In this document: piece by piece, positions 10,229 to 19,401 of the stretch
How positions within the stretch are numbered: position 1 is the first letter of the stretch
Layout of the letters: each line of letters starts with the position of its first letter
DNA from: Parvularcula sp.
GTDB taxonomy: Bacteria > Pseudomonadota > Alphaproteobacteria > Caulobacterales > Parvularculaceae
Direction: 5' to 3'
NCBI GenBank assembly: GCA_002704915.1
Contig: PAIP01000066.1
Location: 60,129-124,128 of the forward strand
DNA: 64,000 nt
Made by a program: the position numbers and the translations under genes
The notes under the pieces: generated by a model
What the model was told of the DNA's origin: nothing
Databases searched by the model: none
Seen by the model: only the letters and a program-made list of their open reading frames with translations

Positions 10229-12343
10229 ATGACGTCATTCTGGCGCGCAGGATGCGCGGCGTTCGTTTCTTCTTTTCTTCTGCCCGGGGCCACCTTGGCG
10301 CAAGACGCCGAACCGGCGGAAGATATCGCATCCGTTTCAGAAGAAAGCGTAGAAACCGCAGAGCCAGCGCCCGATTTGTTCTCGCGGGATAAGTTCCATC
10401 TGCGCGACATCGTCTGCCCTTTCAAAGGCCAGGTCGATTACGAGCCCGGCGATATTTCCTGCAGCCTGTTCGAGGTTCCAGAAAACCGCGAGAAAGCCCG
10501 CTCGCGCATGATCGAATTGCATGTGGTCAAACTGCATGCGCGCAAGCCGGATAATTGGGATACGGAAGAAAAGGGCGAATGGAAAAAGCGCGAAGACCCG
10601 ATCATCTATTTCACCGGCGGACCCGGCGCGAAGGCGCAAGGCTATGTAGAGCGTTTTAAAGATCACGGCGCGCGCGATGTGCGCGATCTCTATATTCTCG
10701 AGCAGCGCGGCATCGGCTGGTCAGCGGATTTCTGTCAGGATTACAGCCTCTTCGACCCGTCCGTATCCAACACGCCGGACTGGGGCGCCTATCAGGAAGC
10801 CGCCTTGAAAGCCATGGAGGCCTGCTTCGCCAAGGCAAAGGCGGCGCGCGTCGATCTGTCGGGCTACAACACCATCGAAAACGCCCGCGACGTCCACGCC
10901 CTCAGGCAGGCGCTGGGCTTTGATGAGTGGAATGTCTGGGGCATTTCCTATGGCTCGATCCTCGGCCAAGCTTATCTGAAAGAAGACCCGCAAGGCATCC
11001 GCGCCGCGGTGATCGACGCCATCGTCCCTCTGCAACAGGACGTCACCTTTCATCACATCGCGCGCCACTACGACCGTGACCTCAAATTGCTGGAAGAGGC
11101 TTGCAAGGACGACGGCGCCTGCGGATCCGATTTCCCGAACCTCATCGCAAATTACAAGAATGCGATCCGCAAAGCGGCGACAGGCCCGATTGAAATCGAC
11201 GCGATCGACGAAGAGCTCTTCCCCAGCGGCAAGGCCTGGATCTTCCACGACATTATCGGGGCGGCGCCGTTCACGCTGTTCTATGAGCAATCGAATTATC
11301 CGTCGCTGCCGGCCTTCATCGCAGCGCTGACCAATATTGTCGAAGAGGAAAATTACGACGCGCTGCGCCTTCTCACCGCTGGCGGCGCCGGCGGCGGCGG
11401 CTTTCAGATCAGCCAGGGCATGTATGACGCTATCTCCTGCAATGATGGCTGGGCGCCGAGGGTCAAGGAGGCGTTTGAAGAAGACGGCATGGACTATCCT
11501 GTCCTGTCGATGATTTTCGGCGACCCCTCGCTCGCCGAAGAACAGGAACGGATTTGCCGGCGTTACGGCGCCGAGGCGCGGCCGGCGGAGGATTATCTGC
11601 CCGTCGAGACGGACATCCGCACGCTGCTCGTCGAGGGCGAGATGGACCCGATCACGCCGCCTCCCCTGGCGAAAATCATTCTGCCCGGCTTCTCCAACGG
11701 GACCTATGTAGAGTTTCCTTACGCCGGCCATGGACCGACGCGTTCGGTCGAGTGCGCCGGCGAGTTCCTGACCAAATTCTATGACGATCCCGACGGCGAG
11801 CTCGATCTTTCCTGCCCCGAAAGCATGGAGCGGCCCGAATTCAACGCCCCGCTCTTTGAAACGAACGGTCTCACGGCTCTCGCCGCTAATTTCGCCGAAG
11901 ACAAAAAGTCCGTTGTGCTTCCGATCTTATGGATTGGCGCGGCGGCGGTGATCTTCCTTTTTGGCGCGGTCATATACACGCTCGCGCCGGTGGCGCGGGT
12001 CATCAATCGCTCTGGCGCCCTCCCCACCGGCGGCGCGCGGCTTGTCGCCTGGGCGACAGCGCTCGCCGGTCTCGCCTCTATCGGCGGCATCGCGGCCGGC
12101 GCCGCCCTGACCGCGCAGGAGAACGCCTTGCTGTTATTCGTCGGCCTGCCGGGCTGGACGAAATTCGCCGCCATGGCCGGACTTCTCGCCGGCCCCTTGG
12201 GGCTTGCCGGATTGTGGCTGGCCGTGAAAGCGCGCATGGCCCAGCCGCTGCCCATCGGCGTCACGCTTGGGCTGTTTCTTACAGGAGCGGCCGGGATCGC
12301 GCTGGCGGGCTGGATCGCCGTCTGGGGCTTTTTACCCATTTAA
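10229..12343 (+). CDS. Exported TAP-like alpha/beta hydrolase with C-terminal membrane helices
   Basis: A 704-aa protein with a signal peptide ending about residue 25 (TLAQ). It has a proline-iminopeptidase/TAP-like alpha/beta-hydrolase fold: an oxyanion region FTGGPGA, a nucleophile elbow GISYGS (Ser about 240), an acid in EGEMDPITPP (Asp about 473) and a histidine in YAGHGPT (His about 501), so it is probably an active peptidase or esterase. After about residue 565 come four or so hydrophobic helices, which is unusual for secreted TAP proteins and implies membrane anchoring. The substrate is unknown. It is monocistronic with terminators on both sides. Confidence 0.85.
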   Translation: MTSFWRAGCAAFVSSFLLPGATLAQDAEPAEDIASVSEESVETAEPAPDLFSRDKFHLRDIVCPFKGQVDYEPGDISCSLFEVPENREKARSRMIELHVVKLHARKPDNWDTEEKGEWKKREDPIIYFTGGPGAKAQGYVERFKDHGARDVRDLYILEQRGIGWSADFCQDYSLFDPSVSNTPDWGAYQEAALKAMEACFAKAKAARVDLSGYNTIENARDVHALRQALGFDEWNVWGISYGSILGQAYLKEDPQGIRAAVIDAIVPLQQDVTFHHIARHYDRDLKLLEEACKDDGACGSDFPNLIANYKNAIRKAATGPIEIDAIDEELFPSGKAWIFHDIIGAAPFTLFYEQSNYPSLPAFIAALTNIVEEENYDALRLLTAGGAGGGGFQISQGMYDAISCNDGWAPRVKEAFEEDGMDYPVLSMIFGDPSLAEEQERICRRYGAEARPAEDYLPVETDIRTLLVEGEMDPITPPPLAKIILPGFSNGTYVEFPYAGHGPTRSVECAGEFLTKFYDDPDGELDLSCPESMERPEFNAPLFETNGLTALAANFAEDKKSVVLPILWIGAAAVIFLFGAVIYTLAPVARVINRSGALPTGGARLVAWATALAGLASIGGIAAGAALTAQENALLLFVGLPGWTKFAAMAGLLAGPLGLAGLWLAVKARMAQPLPIGVTLGLFLTGAAGIALAGWIAVWGFLPI

Positions 12344-12375
12344 AAAAGAGGCGGCTCCGGTGAGCCGCCTCCTTT
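12343..12375 (+). terminator. Terminator after the TAP-like hydrolase
   Basis: A 10-bp stem, gaggcggctc (12348-12357) with gagccgcctc (12362-12371) and a CGGT loop, is followed by CTTT. It starts at the stop codon of the hydrolase gene. The preceding A run could let it serve the opposite-strand LysM gene as well. Confidence 0.8.
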
Positions 12376-12431
12376 AACGCAGCGCCTGTCGAGGGGAGGG
12401 GATTGAAGAGGCTGCGTATGAGCTTCCTGTC

Positions 12432-14255
12432 TTACCAGGGCGCCGCTTCGACGCTGTAGATCTGAACCGTTTCCGCCTGACCGCAAATGCGGTCATCGGC
12501 CTGAACGGAACCGCGCACCAAGACGCGGTCGCCGTCGTCATACCCTTCCAGATCGCCAAGAAGCGTGAACAGATTGCCGGCGTCATCGCGCAGCGAAGGA
12601 CAATTGTCGCCTTCATCGGTCAGCACGCCGACAATCGCAGAAGACCCGGCTGAGTCTATGCCTCCGACCGCATTCGGCTCAACGCCGTAGCTCACCTTGT
12701 CGCGGCGAAAGCGGCTGAAAAAACCGCCCCCATTGGAGGAGAAGAGTTTGGATTCGCGCCCGCGTTCCAGCCGGTTTGGCGTAATAGCGTCATCGTCAAT
12801 ATAGCCGTCGCGTTCGATATAACGGTCCGTTCCTGAATAGGCGGCGCCGTCAAAACGGCCGTCACGATCAAGCACCCGCACGCGCTCGGACAAGATCGTG
12901 CGTGGGCCGTCTTCAATCGCCGCGACGAAAATCACATGCCCGCCAAGGCCGCTTTCTGGCGGCTCCACATCGGCGGAAAAACGCCCGCGCGGACCGCTGC
13001 GGATTTCCGACACCTTTTCAAGCTCGTTGCGGTTCGGCCCGCCATAGATCGCGACGGGGGTGTTTGACGGAAATCCGACGGCGCGAAGCTCAATCGTATC
13101 GCCCCAATAAACGCTTTCCTGCATGGCCTGCATTCTGGCGCCGTTGCGCACAGGTGCGCTGTTTTCAACGCGAGGAGCGGGGGCGACAGCGCGTCGCGCG
13201 TCAGCCACAGCCTTTGCTTTCTGGCGCGCCTCAATCGCGTAGGCTTCGCTCATGATGTAATTTTCATAATTGTTGTTGCGCAGGGCGAAGTACGCTTCCT
13301 GACGATCATAAGTATCGGGCAAGCGCACAATCTCGTTGATCCGTCCGTCTCCGTCGGCATCGACGATTTTCAGCTTGGTGAGATTATCCTGGCTGTCGCC
13401 AAAGAAGACGGTCACCTTTTCGCCTCGGCGGAAATTGTCGCCAATGACGCGAATTTCGCCATCGCGGGGACCGCGCGCCGGCGTGATCGAAATCAGCGGC
13501 GGCTCATCGTCATAATAGACGTAATCGCGGCGGTCCCGCTCGCGCGGGGAAGTGCGCGCATAGTCGGGCAGGTAAATCACCTCGCCGACCTGAAGGCGGC
13601 GCGGCTCGACCCGCGGGTTCAGCCTGTAAAGCGTATAAAGCGGCACATCGAAACGCCAGGCGATTTCGCCGAGCGTGTCGCCGCGGCGGATGCGATAAAT
13701 GTCGCGATCTTCGTGGCGTTCGATCCAGCCAGCTTCTGCATAGTCGCCGCGATAATTATCGCGATAGGCATAGCGATAGCGGTGAGGAGTTGCGGCGCGC
13801 GCCCGATAGGCAGAGCCTTCATAAACCTCACCTTCAACCGCAGGGATGCGCAGCACTTCTCCGGCGCTCACATTGCGCGGATTGCGGATCTGGTGGTTAG
13901 CGCGAATAAGCGAGGCTACGGGCACATCGCAATATTCTGCGATGTCCGACAGGGTTTCGCCGCGATAGATTTTAACTGACTGCTCGCAATTGCCGTCAAG
14001 CTCCTCGGCGCGATGATCGCCATAGCGGCGATGGGCCTCGCGCGCCGCATCAATACCGTAATTGGCGTCACGGTAGTTGACGCGATCTGTATAGGAGGTG
14101 CTGTAGCCGTCATTATAGGCGGCGCTGTAATAGCCGTCGTCGCCCGCCTTGTAATCGGAGTAATATTGGCGCTCTCCGGATGCACAGGCTGCGCTCAATG
14201 CGAGCAGGCTCACGGCGGCTGATTTGACAAAGAGTTTGGTTTTGGCGTGCGTCAT
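12432..14255 (-). CDS. LysM-domain lipoprotein with IPT/OB-like modules
   Basis: A 607-aa exported protein. The start at 14255 places a signal peptide with a lipobox-like AAC at about Cys24. A Tyr/Asp-rich linker follows, then two LysM peptidoglycan-binding domains (SVKIYRGETLSDIAEYCDVP; YRIRRGDTLGEIAWRFDVP), an IPT/TIG-like beta-sandwich (about 215-290) and a C-terminal OB-like domain (VGVLTDEGDNCPSLRDD onward). There is no catalytic domain, so a structural cell-wall-binding role is inferred. The last two domain calls are by pattern only. Confidence 0.8.
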   Translation of the reverse strand: MTHAKTKLFVKSAAVSLLALSAACASGERQYYSDYKAGDDGYYSAAYNDGYSTSYTDRVNYRDANYGIDAAREAHRRYGDHRAEELDGNCEQSVKIYRGETLSDIAEYCDVPVASLIRANHQIRNPRNVSAGEVLRIPAVEGEVYEGSAYRARAATPHRYRYAYRDNYRGDYAEAGWIERHEDRDIYRIRRGDTLGEIAWRFDVPLYTLYRLNPRVEPRRLQVGEVIYLPDYARTSPRERDRRDYVYYDDEPPLISITPARGPRDGEIRVIGDNFRRGEKVTVFFGDSQDNLTKLKIVDADGDGRINEIVRLPDTYDRQEAYFALRNNNYENYIMSEAYAIEARQKAKAVADARRAVAPAPRVENSAPVRNGARMQAMQESVYWGDTIELRAVGFPSNTPVAIYGGPNRNELEKVSEIRSGPRGRFSADVEPPESGLGGHVIFVAAIEDGPRTILSERVRVLDRDGRFDGAAYSGTDRYIERDGYIDDDAITPNRLERGRESKLFSSNGGGFFSRFRRDKVSYGVEPNAVGGIDSAGSSAIVGVLTDEGDNCPSLRDDAGNLFTLLGDLEGYDDGDRVLVRGSVQADDRICGQAETVQIYSVEAAPW

Positions 14256-14449
14256 AACGCGCCCCCTATTCTCTAGCGGCAATAACAAGGCTGTATTTGC
14301 AACGCTCCGATTGTCTGTGACGTTGCAGGATGTTGACTGGTTAACAGGCGCTTTACGGCTTTGTTCCCGCAATATCCCAAAGACTCTTGCGCCGGCCTAT
14401 TGCGCCCCTGCGCGCAGTTGGGCAGAAGGCGCTTAAAAAGGAGCCGTTC

Positions 14450-15094
14450 ATGCTCGCCGATATTCTGCCCGCCTTCACCGCCGCTTTCGTGACGTTGTTT
14501 ATCGTCATCGATCCGATCCTGGTGACGCCTATCTTCGCTTCGCTCACCAAGGGCGATGCGCCGCGCGAAAGGCTGCGCATCGCGTTTATGGCGGCGATCT
14601 ATGCGGTCGGCATTCTCATGCTTTTCGGTTTCGCCGGAAACGCCATGCTGCACCATCTCGGCGTTACGCTTGAGGCGTTTCGCGCGGCTATGGGCATTAT
14701 TCTTTTTATTATGGGATTCCGGATGTTCTTCGATCCGGACTCGGAAACCCAGGCGAAAACACCCGGCCCAAAGGCGTCAGCCCGGGACAATATCGCCTTC
14801 TTCCCGCTCGCGATGCCCATGCTCGCTGGGCCGGGCGCCATCGCCACGGTCATGCTGCTGATGGGGCCGGGCGTGACAACGCTCGACAAAACCGCCACCA
14901 TCAGCGCAATGCTCATTGTGCTGATCATAGCGGTTTTCATGATGGGATTTGCGAGCCGCATTGGCGATGTTCTGGGTCGTACAGGCATGAACGCCATAAC
15001 CCGCATTCTCGGCATGCTGCTCATGGCGTTGTCGACGCAATATGTGTTCGACGGCGTGCGCGTGGGCATTCTGGAAAAAATGAGCGCAGGCTAG
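14450..15094 (+). CDS. MarC/YchE-family integral membrane protein
   Basis: A 214-aa inner-membrane protein with six predicted helices, in the family of MarC/YhgN (physiological function unresolved). The signature TLFIVIDPILVTPIFASLT lies in helix 1, the central loop reads FFDPDSETQ, and the second half has PLAMPMLAGPGAIATVMLL. AAAAGGAG lies 6-9 bp upstream of the ATG at 14450, deciding the start over a longer in-frame ATG at 14387. It is divergent from the LysM gene. Confidence 0.9.
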   Translation: MLADILPAFTAAFVTLFIVIDPILVTPIFASLTKGDAPRERLRIAFMAAIYAVGILMLFGFAGNAMLHHLGVTLEAFRAAMGIILFIMGFRMFFDPDSETQAKTPGPKASARDNIAFFPLAMPMLAGPGAIATVMLLMGPGVTTLDKTATISAMLIVLIIAVFMMGFASRIGDVLGRTGMNAITRILGMLLMALSTQYVFDGVRVGILEKMSAG

Positions 15095-15101
15095 AGCCGC
15101 C

Positions 15102-15500
15102 TCAGTTCGGACTTGCGCCGTAGGTCATGGCGCCGCCGCTATAACCGGCGCCGGAACCGTCGCCCGTACAGACGAAACGCGAAAGCCGCGGCGTCTCCCC
15201 CCGGCGACAGCTTGTTTCAATTTCCGAAAGGCCGCGGTCGCAGGCGCGCGCGATAGCGGCGCCTTCTGGCCAGTCCGCAAAACTACGCCAGTCAATGGAG
15301 ACGTCAAAACTGATCCCGCAGAGCTGTTCGGTAAAGGCCGCTTCGCGCCGGAGCGTCGCCTCCTCCGCTTCCTGGGCGCGCATCTCCCGCAGGGATTGGG
15401 CGGCTGCGGGCGCGACCAAACAAAACATCGCCACGGCCGCAAAGACGCCCTGAAGGGTCTTCAACCAACCTGACCTGACTATGCTCTGTTCTTGCGCCAT
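15102..15500 (-). CDS. Small exported protein of unknown function
   Basis: A 132-aa protein. The start at 15500 is an ATG with GAGG about 9 bp upstream; a TTG five codons earlier is less likely. A signal peptide (GVFAAVAMFCLVAPAAAQ) is followed by a short basic/acidic helix and a mature domain with four cysteines (CGISF, CDRGL, CRRGE, CTGDG) that could form two disulfides. It is not recognised. It converges on the MarC gene with a 7-bp gap. Confidence 0.65.
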   Translation of the reverse strand: MAQEQSIVRSGWLKTLQGVFAAVAMFCLVAPAAAQSLREMRAQEAEEATLRREAAFTEQLCGISFDVSIDWRSFADWPEGAAIARACDRGLSEIETSCRRGETPRLSRFVCTGDGSGAGYSGGAMTYGASPN

Positions 15501-15584
15501 CAGCTTAAACCTCAAACGCCAATGCGGCTGTTTTAAGACCGAATGCTGCGAATTTCCTAAACAAACCCGCGGAAAATGGCCTCC

Positions 15585-16493
15585 TCAAAGGGTTTCTTCG
15601 AGATAATGCGCGACCTTGGCGGAGGACGGCCGCCCGCGGATATCCTGGTTCGGCACATACAAAATCTCGAGCACGGAGCCATTGAGCGCCACGGCCGGTG
15701 CAGCGCCCGGCAAAAAGGCGACACGGCGAATGCGTTCGGCGATCACGCCAGCGCCGGTCGGATCGTCGGCCACCTTGGCGAGCCCCTTGGCCGCCGTCAG
15801 CACGGCGTCCGAAAGAACGGCCGCATTATCGCCAACGGCGCGACGTCCGGCGCTCACATCGAAAACGATCGGCGACCCGATCATGGCGCTCAACTGAGCG
15901 GACGCGCCCTGTGCGCGACGCAAGGCGACATCGTAGTCTTCAAATGCGAGCCTTAGCGAACGGTCATCGCCAAACGACTTTGACGCCGCGACGCCCTGGC
16001 TTTCGCCTGGCCAGAAAACGGTGGCGCCGCCATAGGCGGCAATCCTGAGCATCGCCTCTCCCTCGTCAGTCTTGTAGATGACGTCGCCGCGGGGGCCCCT
16101 CGTGGCGCTTAACAGATGAATCTCAGGCGCCGGCCCTGACGCATCGAGAATGCAGTCGAGCCGCGTATCTTCAGGCGAACATAAAAACCGCACGCGCGCG
16201 GTCGCGCCGCGCTCTTCAAATAGGAAAATGCGGTCGTCGCTGGCGAGCACGTAACGCTCAACCCCTCGCGCCGGCCCATAATCGCCGGCGCGATCGCGGC
16301 GCTTGCCCACAAGGGCCGAAAACGGATTGTCCGACTGCTGAGCAAGCTTGATGAGCGGGGTAGGCTCCGCCGCGGCGGAAGACACAACAGCAGGCGCAAG
16401 CAAAAGCGCCGCCGCCATCAGAAATGGGGCGGTCACGATTGCGGCGAGCCGCTTCATCCTGGGGCCGCCCCGACCGGGTCTCTCGATCTTCAT
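15585..16493 (-). CDS. Exported DUF4908-like protein
   Basis: A 302-aa protein with a long signal peptide (hydrophobic core AAIVTAPFLMAAALLLAPAV, cleavage near SAAAEP). The mature part has ERYVLASDDRIFLFEERG, a repeated-strand middle (GPRGDVIYKTDEGEAMLRI) and a C-terminal helical end. This resembles the alphaproteobacterial DUF4908 family; the assignment is from memory of the pattern. No catalytic motif is visible. A second in-frame ATG at 16457 would give a shorter, more conventional signal peptide. Confidence 0.7.
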   Translation of the reverse strand: MKIERPGRGGPRMKRLAAIVTAPFLMAAALLLAPAVVSSAAAEPTPLIKLAQQSDNPFSALVGKRRDRAGDYGPARGVERYVLASDDRIFLFEERGATARVRFLCSPEDTRLDCILDASGPAPEIHLLSATRGPRGDVIYKTDEGEAMLRIAAYGGATVFWPGESQGVAASKSFGDDRSLRLAFEDYDVALRRAQGASAQLSAMIGSPIVFDVSAGRRAVGDNAAVLSDAVLTAAKGLAKVADDPTGAGVIAERIRRVAFLPGAAPAVALNGSVLEILYVPNQDIRGRPSSAKVAHYLEETL

Positions 16494-16521
16494 GAGCGCA
16501 GCGTAACCCGCGATTTTGGTG

Positions 16522-16561
16522 AAAAAAGGGCTCCGCGTGCGATTCTTCGCGCCGGAGCCCC
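16522..16561 (-). terminator. Terminator of the phaAB operon
   Basis: A GC-rich imperfect hairpin (GGGCTCCG arm at 16528-16535 pairing with CGGAGCCC near 16553-16560) is followed on the minus strand by a run of six T. It lies 25 bp beyond the phaB stop. Confidence 0.85.
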
Positions 16562-16586
16562 TTTGGAAATCAATGGCTTGCAGGGC

Positions 16587-17312
16587 CTAGGCGGCGATAT
16601 ACTGGCCGCCATTGGCTGTCAGCACCGCGCCGGTGATAAACCCGGCCTTGTCATTGGCGAGGAACGCGACGCAATCGCCGATTTCCTCCGCCTCGCCGAG
16701 ACGGCCCACGGGGATCTGCGCGGCGATTTTCTTGAGCGCCTCTTCGGGCATGGCCGACACCATGTCGGTGGCGATATAGCCCGGCGCAACGGCGTTGACA
16801 GTAACGCCCTTGAAGGCGCCTTCCTGAGCGAGAGCACGGGTAAAGCCGATCATGCCCGCCTTCGCAGCCGAATAATTTGTCTGCCCCATCTGGCCTTTCT
16901 GGCCATTGATGGACGAAATATTGACGATGCGGCCGAAGCCACGCTCGCGCATGCCCGGAAACACCTGGTGGGACATGTTGAAGACGCTGTCGAGATCGGC
17001 GCGCATAACCTCGGACCATTGCTGCGGTCCGATTTTGTGAAACATGCCGTCGCGGGTGATGCCCGCATTGTTGACGAGGATGTCGGTCGGACCTTGCGCG
17101 GCTTCGACTTCCGCGACACCCGCCTTGCAGGCTTCGTAATCGCCGACATCCCACTTATAGACATTGACGCCGGTCTCTTCCTTGAATTTCGCCGCCGCTT
17201 CGTCATTGCCCGCATAAGTGGCGGCGACAGTGCAGCCCTGATTTTTCAAGGCAAGGCAAATGGCGCGGCCAATGCCGCGCGTGCCGCCCGTGACGATTGC
17301 GTTCCTGCCCAT
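16587..17312 (-). CDS. phaB: Acetoacetyl-CoA reductase
   Basis: A 241-aa short-chain dehydrogenase that reduces acetoacetyl-CoA to (R)-3-hydroxybutyryl-CoA for polyhydroxybutyrate synthesis. It shows the Rossmann motif TGGTRGIG, NNAGITRD, the catalytic Ser and YxxxK (TNYSAAKAG) and the PhaB-typical SSINGQKGQMGQTNYSAAK segment. GGGAGA lies just upstream of ATG 17312. It follows phaA by 38 bp on the same strand. The general FabG reductase is the alternative, but context and motif favour PhaB. Confidence 0.95.
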   Translation of the reverse strand: MGRNAIVTGGTRGIGRAICLALKNQGCTVAATYAGNDEAAAKFKEETGVNVYKWDVGDYEACKAGVAEVEAAQGPTDILVNNAGITRDGMFHKIGPQQWSEVMRADLDSVFNMSHQVFPGMRERGFGRIVNISSINGQKGQMGQTNYSAAKAGMIGFTRALAQEGAFKGVTVNAVAPGYIATDMVSAMPEEALKKIAAQIPVGRLGEAEEIGDCVAFLANDKAGFITGAVLTANGGQYIAA

Positions 17313-17350
17313 GCTGTTTCTCCCGTTTGTTTCCACCCTACGCTTTTACG

Positions 17351-18526
17351 CTACCGTTCGACGCACAATGCGACGCCCATGCCGCCGCCGATGCACAAGG
17401 TTGCGAGACCTTTAGACTTGCCCGAACGCTTCAGCTCGTAAAGCAGCGTCGTCAGGATCCGCGCGCCCGATGCGCCAATGGGATGACCGATGGCGATAGC
17501 GCCGCCATTGACATTCACTTTCGAGGCGTCCCAGCCAAGCTCCTTGCCGACCGCAAGGGATTGCGCCGCAAAGGCTTCATTGGCTTCGATCAGATCCACA
17601 TCATCAAGGGACCAACCGGCTTTTTCAAGCGCCAGCCGCGAGGCCGGGGCCGGCCCGATGCCCATGATCGACGGGTCGACGCCGCAATGGGCCCAGGAAG
17701 CGATGACGGCGAGCGGTTCAAGCCCGCGTTCCTTCGCCGCCTCTTCGGACATAACGACCAACGCTGCGGCGCCGTCATTCAGACCCGAGGCATTCGCCGC
17801 CGTCACCGTGCCGCCATCGCGCTTGAAAGCGGGCTTCAGGCCAGAAACGCCGTCTATCGTCGCGCCCTCGCGGATATATTCATCTTCGGCGAAAACGACC
17901 TCGCCCTTGCGGGTCTTGATGGTGACCGGCGTGATTTCTTCTTCGAATTTTCCTGCTTTTTTCGCGGCCTCCGCCTTATTCTGGCTGGCGACGGCGAAGG
18001 CGTCCTGGTCTTCGCGGGTGATCTGGTATTTCTCGGCCAGATTCTCTGCGGTCACGCCCATGTGATAGTCGTTATAGACGTCCCAGAGACCATCGGTGAT
18101 CATCGTGTCCGCAAAGCTTTTCGGACCCATCTTTTGCCCATCCCTGAGATGGGCCGCATGGGGGGCGAGCGACATGTTCTCATGACCGCCGGCGACAACC
18201 ACCGATGCGTCGCCAAGCCGCACCGCCTGAGCCGCCATGGCGACGGCGCGCAGCCCTGAGCCGCAAACCTGATTGATGGTGATGGCGGGCTTTTCCTTGG
18301 GGACGCCTGCGCCCATGGCGGCCTGCCGGGCTGTGTTCTGGCCCTGCGCAGCCTGGAGCACATGCCCCATAATCGTTTCGCTGACGTCATCGCCGTTAAG
18401 GTCCGCGCGTTTCAGCGCCGCTTGAATCGCCGTCTCGCCCAGTTTCGCCGCCGGAACGGACGCCAGACTTCCTCCGAAAGACCCGACGCCTGTGCGCGCC
18501 GCCGAAACGATAACCGCCCTGCTCAT
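17351..18526 (-). CDS. phaA: Acetyl-CoA C-acetyltransferase (beta-ketothiolase)
   Basis: A 391-aa thiolase that condenses two acetyl-CoA to acetoacetyl-CoA, the first step of polyhydroxybutyrate synthesis. The acyl-accepting cysteine is in [11 protein letters not shown] (about Cys90), with the catalytic histidine in GHPIGASG and the second cysteine in CIGGGMG near the C-terminus. AGGAGG precedes the ATG. It forms an operon with phaB; the regulator phaR is divergent. No PHA synthase is in this window. Confidence 0.96.
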   Translation of the reverse strand: MSRAVIVSAARTGVGSFGGSLASVPAAKLGETAIQAALKRADLNGDDVSETIMGHVLQAAQGQNTARQAAMGAGVPKEKPAITINQVCGSGLRAVAMAAQAVRLGDASVVVAGGHENMSLAPHAAHLRDGQKMGPKSFADTMITDGLWDVYNDYHMGVTAENLAEKYQITREDQDAFAVASQNKAEAAKKAGKFEEEITPVTIKTRKGEVVFAEDEYIREGATIDGVSGLKPAFKRDGGTVTAANASGLNDGAAALVVMSEEAAKERGLEPLAVIASWAHCGVDPSIMGIGPAPASRLALEKAGWSLDDVDLIEANEAFAAQSLAVGKELGWDASKVNVNGGAIAIGHPIGASGARILTTLLYELKRSGKSKGLATLCIGGGMGVALCVER

Positions 18527-18759
18527 AAGAGCCTCCTGACCTGATTTTATGCGCCGGACGCCGGAGAGCCTTGCGGCCGGATCCGCCGTTCAGACGCGAA
18601 GGGTAAACAATCTCAATGGCTTACTGTGGCGAAAACTTGAGGTTAACGCGTATGCAAAACCTATTTTCATGCTATAGCAGGATTAGCAAGCGCACAAAAT
18701 GATTGCGCCGCAGCGCCGCATCAGTTCGGCGGCGCCGCAAAGCCCGGGAGGACAGCACC

Positions 18760-19377
18760 ATGACAGAAAAGAGCAAGGGGCGCGGCAGAGCCGAAGGCGA
18801 ACCCGTCGTCATCAAAAAATATGCAAATCGCCGCCTCTACAATACTGCGACCTCTTCTTACGTCACCCTCGATTTCCTCGCCGAGATGGTCAAGGAAGGC
18901 GACGACTTCGTCGTTTTTGACGCCAAGTCCGGCGAAGACATCACCCGGTCCGTCCTCACGCAAATCATCTTCGAGGAGGAAAGCAAGGGACAGAATCTCT
19001 TGCCGATCCAGTTCCTGCGCCAGCTAATCAAATTTTACGGCGACAGCCTGCAGACTTTCGTGCCCTCCTATCTTGAGATGAGCATGGACGCGTTCTCGCG
19101 CAACCAGGAAGAAATGCGCGGGCGCATGCGCGACGCCTTTGGCGGCTCGCCGGGCTACGCTATGTTCGAGGAAAGCGTGCGCAAAAATATGGAGCTGTAC
19201 GAGCAGGCGATGAAAATGTTTTCACCGCTTGGCCCTTCCTATTCGCCGCAACGCAGCGGCAGCGGCGCCGCAGCGCCGAAAAAAGAATCCGAAGAGTCTT
19301 CAGACGACATTAATGCGTTGAAAAATCAGGTCGCCGCCCTGCAGCGCAAACTCGACAAGCTCGAGGGGGAAGACTGA
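18760..19377 (+). CDS. phaR: Polyhydroxyalkanoate synthesis repressor PhaR
   Basis: A 205-aa regulator that senses PHB granules and represses phasin and PHB genes. The N-terminal DNA-binding domain has the hallmark KKYANRRLYNTATSSYVTL, followed by a PHB-accumulation domain and a C-terminal coiled coil (INALKNQVAALQRKLDKLE). GGGAGGA precedes ATG 18760. It is divergent from phaAB across a 233-bp gap that probably holds both promoters and PhaR sites; no operator was identified. Confidence 0.96.
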   Translation: MTEKSKGRGRAEGEPVVIKKYANRRLYNTATSSYVTLDFLAEMVKEGDDFVVFDAKSGEDITRSVLTQIIFEEESKGQNLLPIQFLRQLIKFYGDSLQTFVPSYLEMSMDAFSRNQEEMRGRMRDAFGGSPGYAMFEESVRKNMELYEQAMKMFSPLGPSYSPQRSGSGAAAPKKESEESSDDINALKNQVAALQRKLDKLEGED

Positions 19378-19401
19378 CCGTCCAAAGACGGTCGGCTTTT
19401 T
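19376..19401 (+). terminator. phaR terminator
   Basis: A 7-bp stem, gaccgtc (19376-19382) with gacggtc (19387-19393), starts inside the phaR stop codon and is followed by GGCTTTTT. Confidence 0.75.

Noticed and set aside
14341..14356. Near-CtrA box between the LysM and MarC genes
   Set aside because: TTAA-N7-TTTAC has a mismatch in the second half and no supporting promoter.
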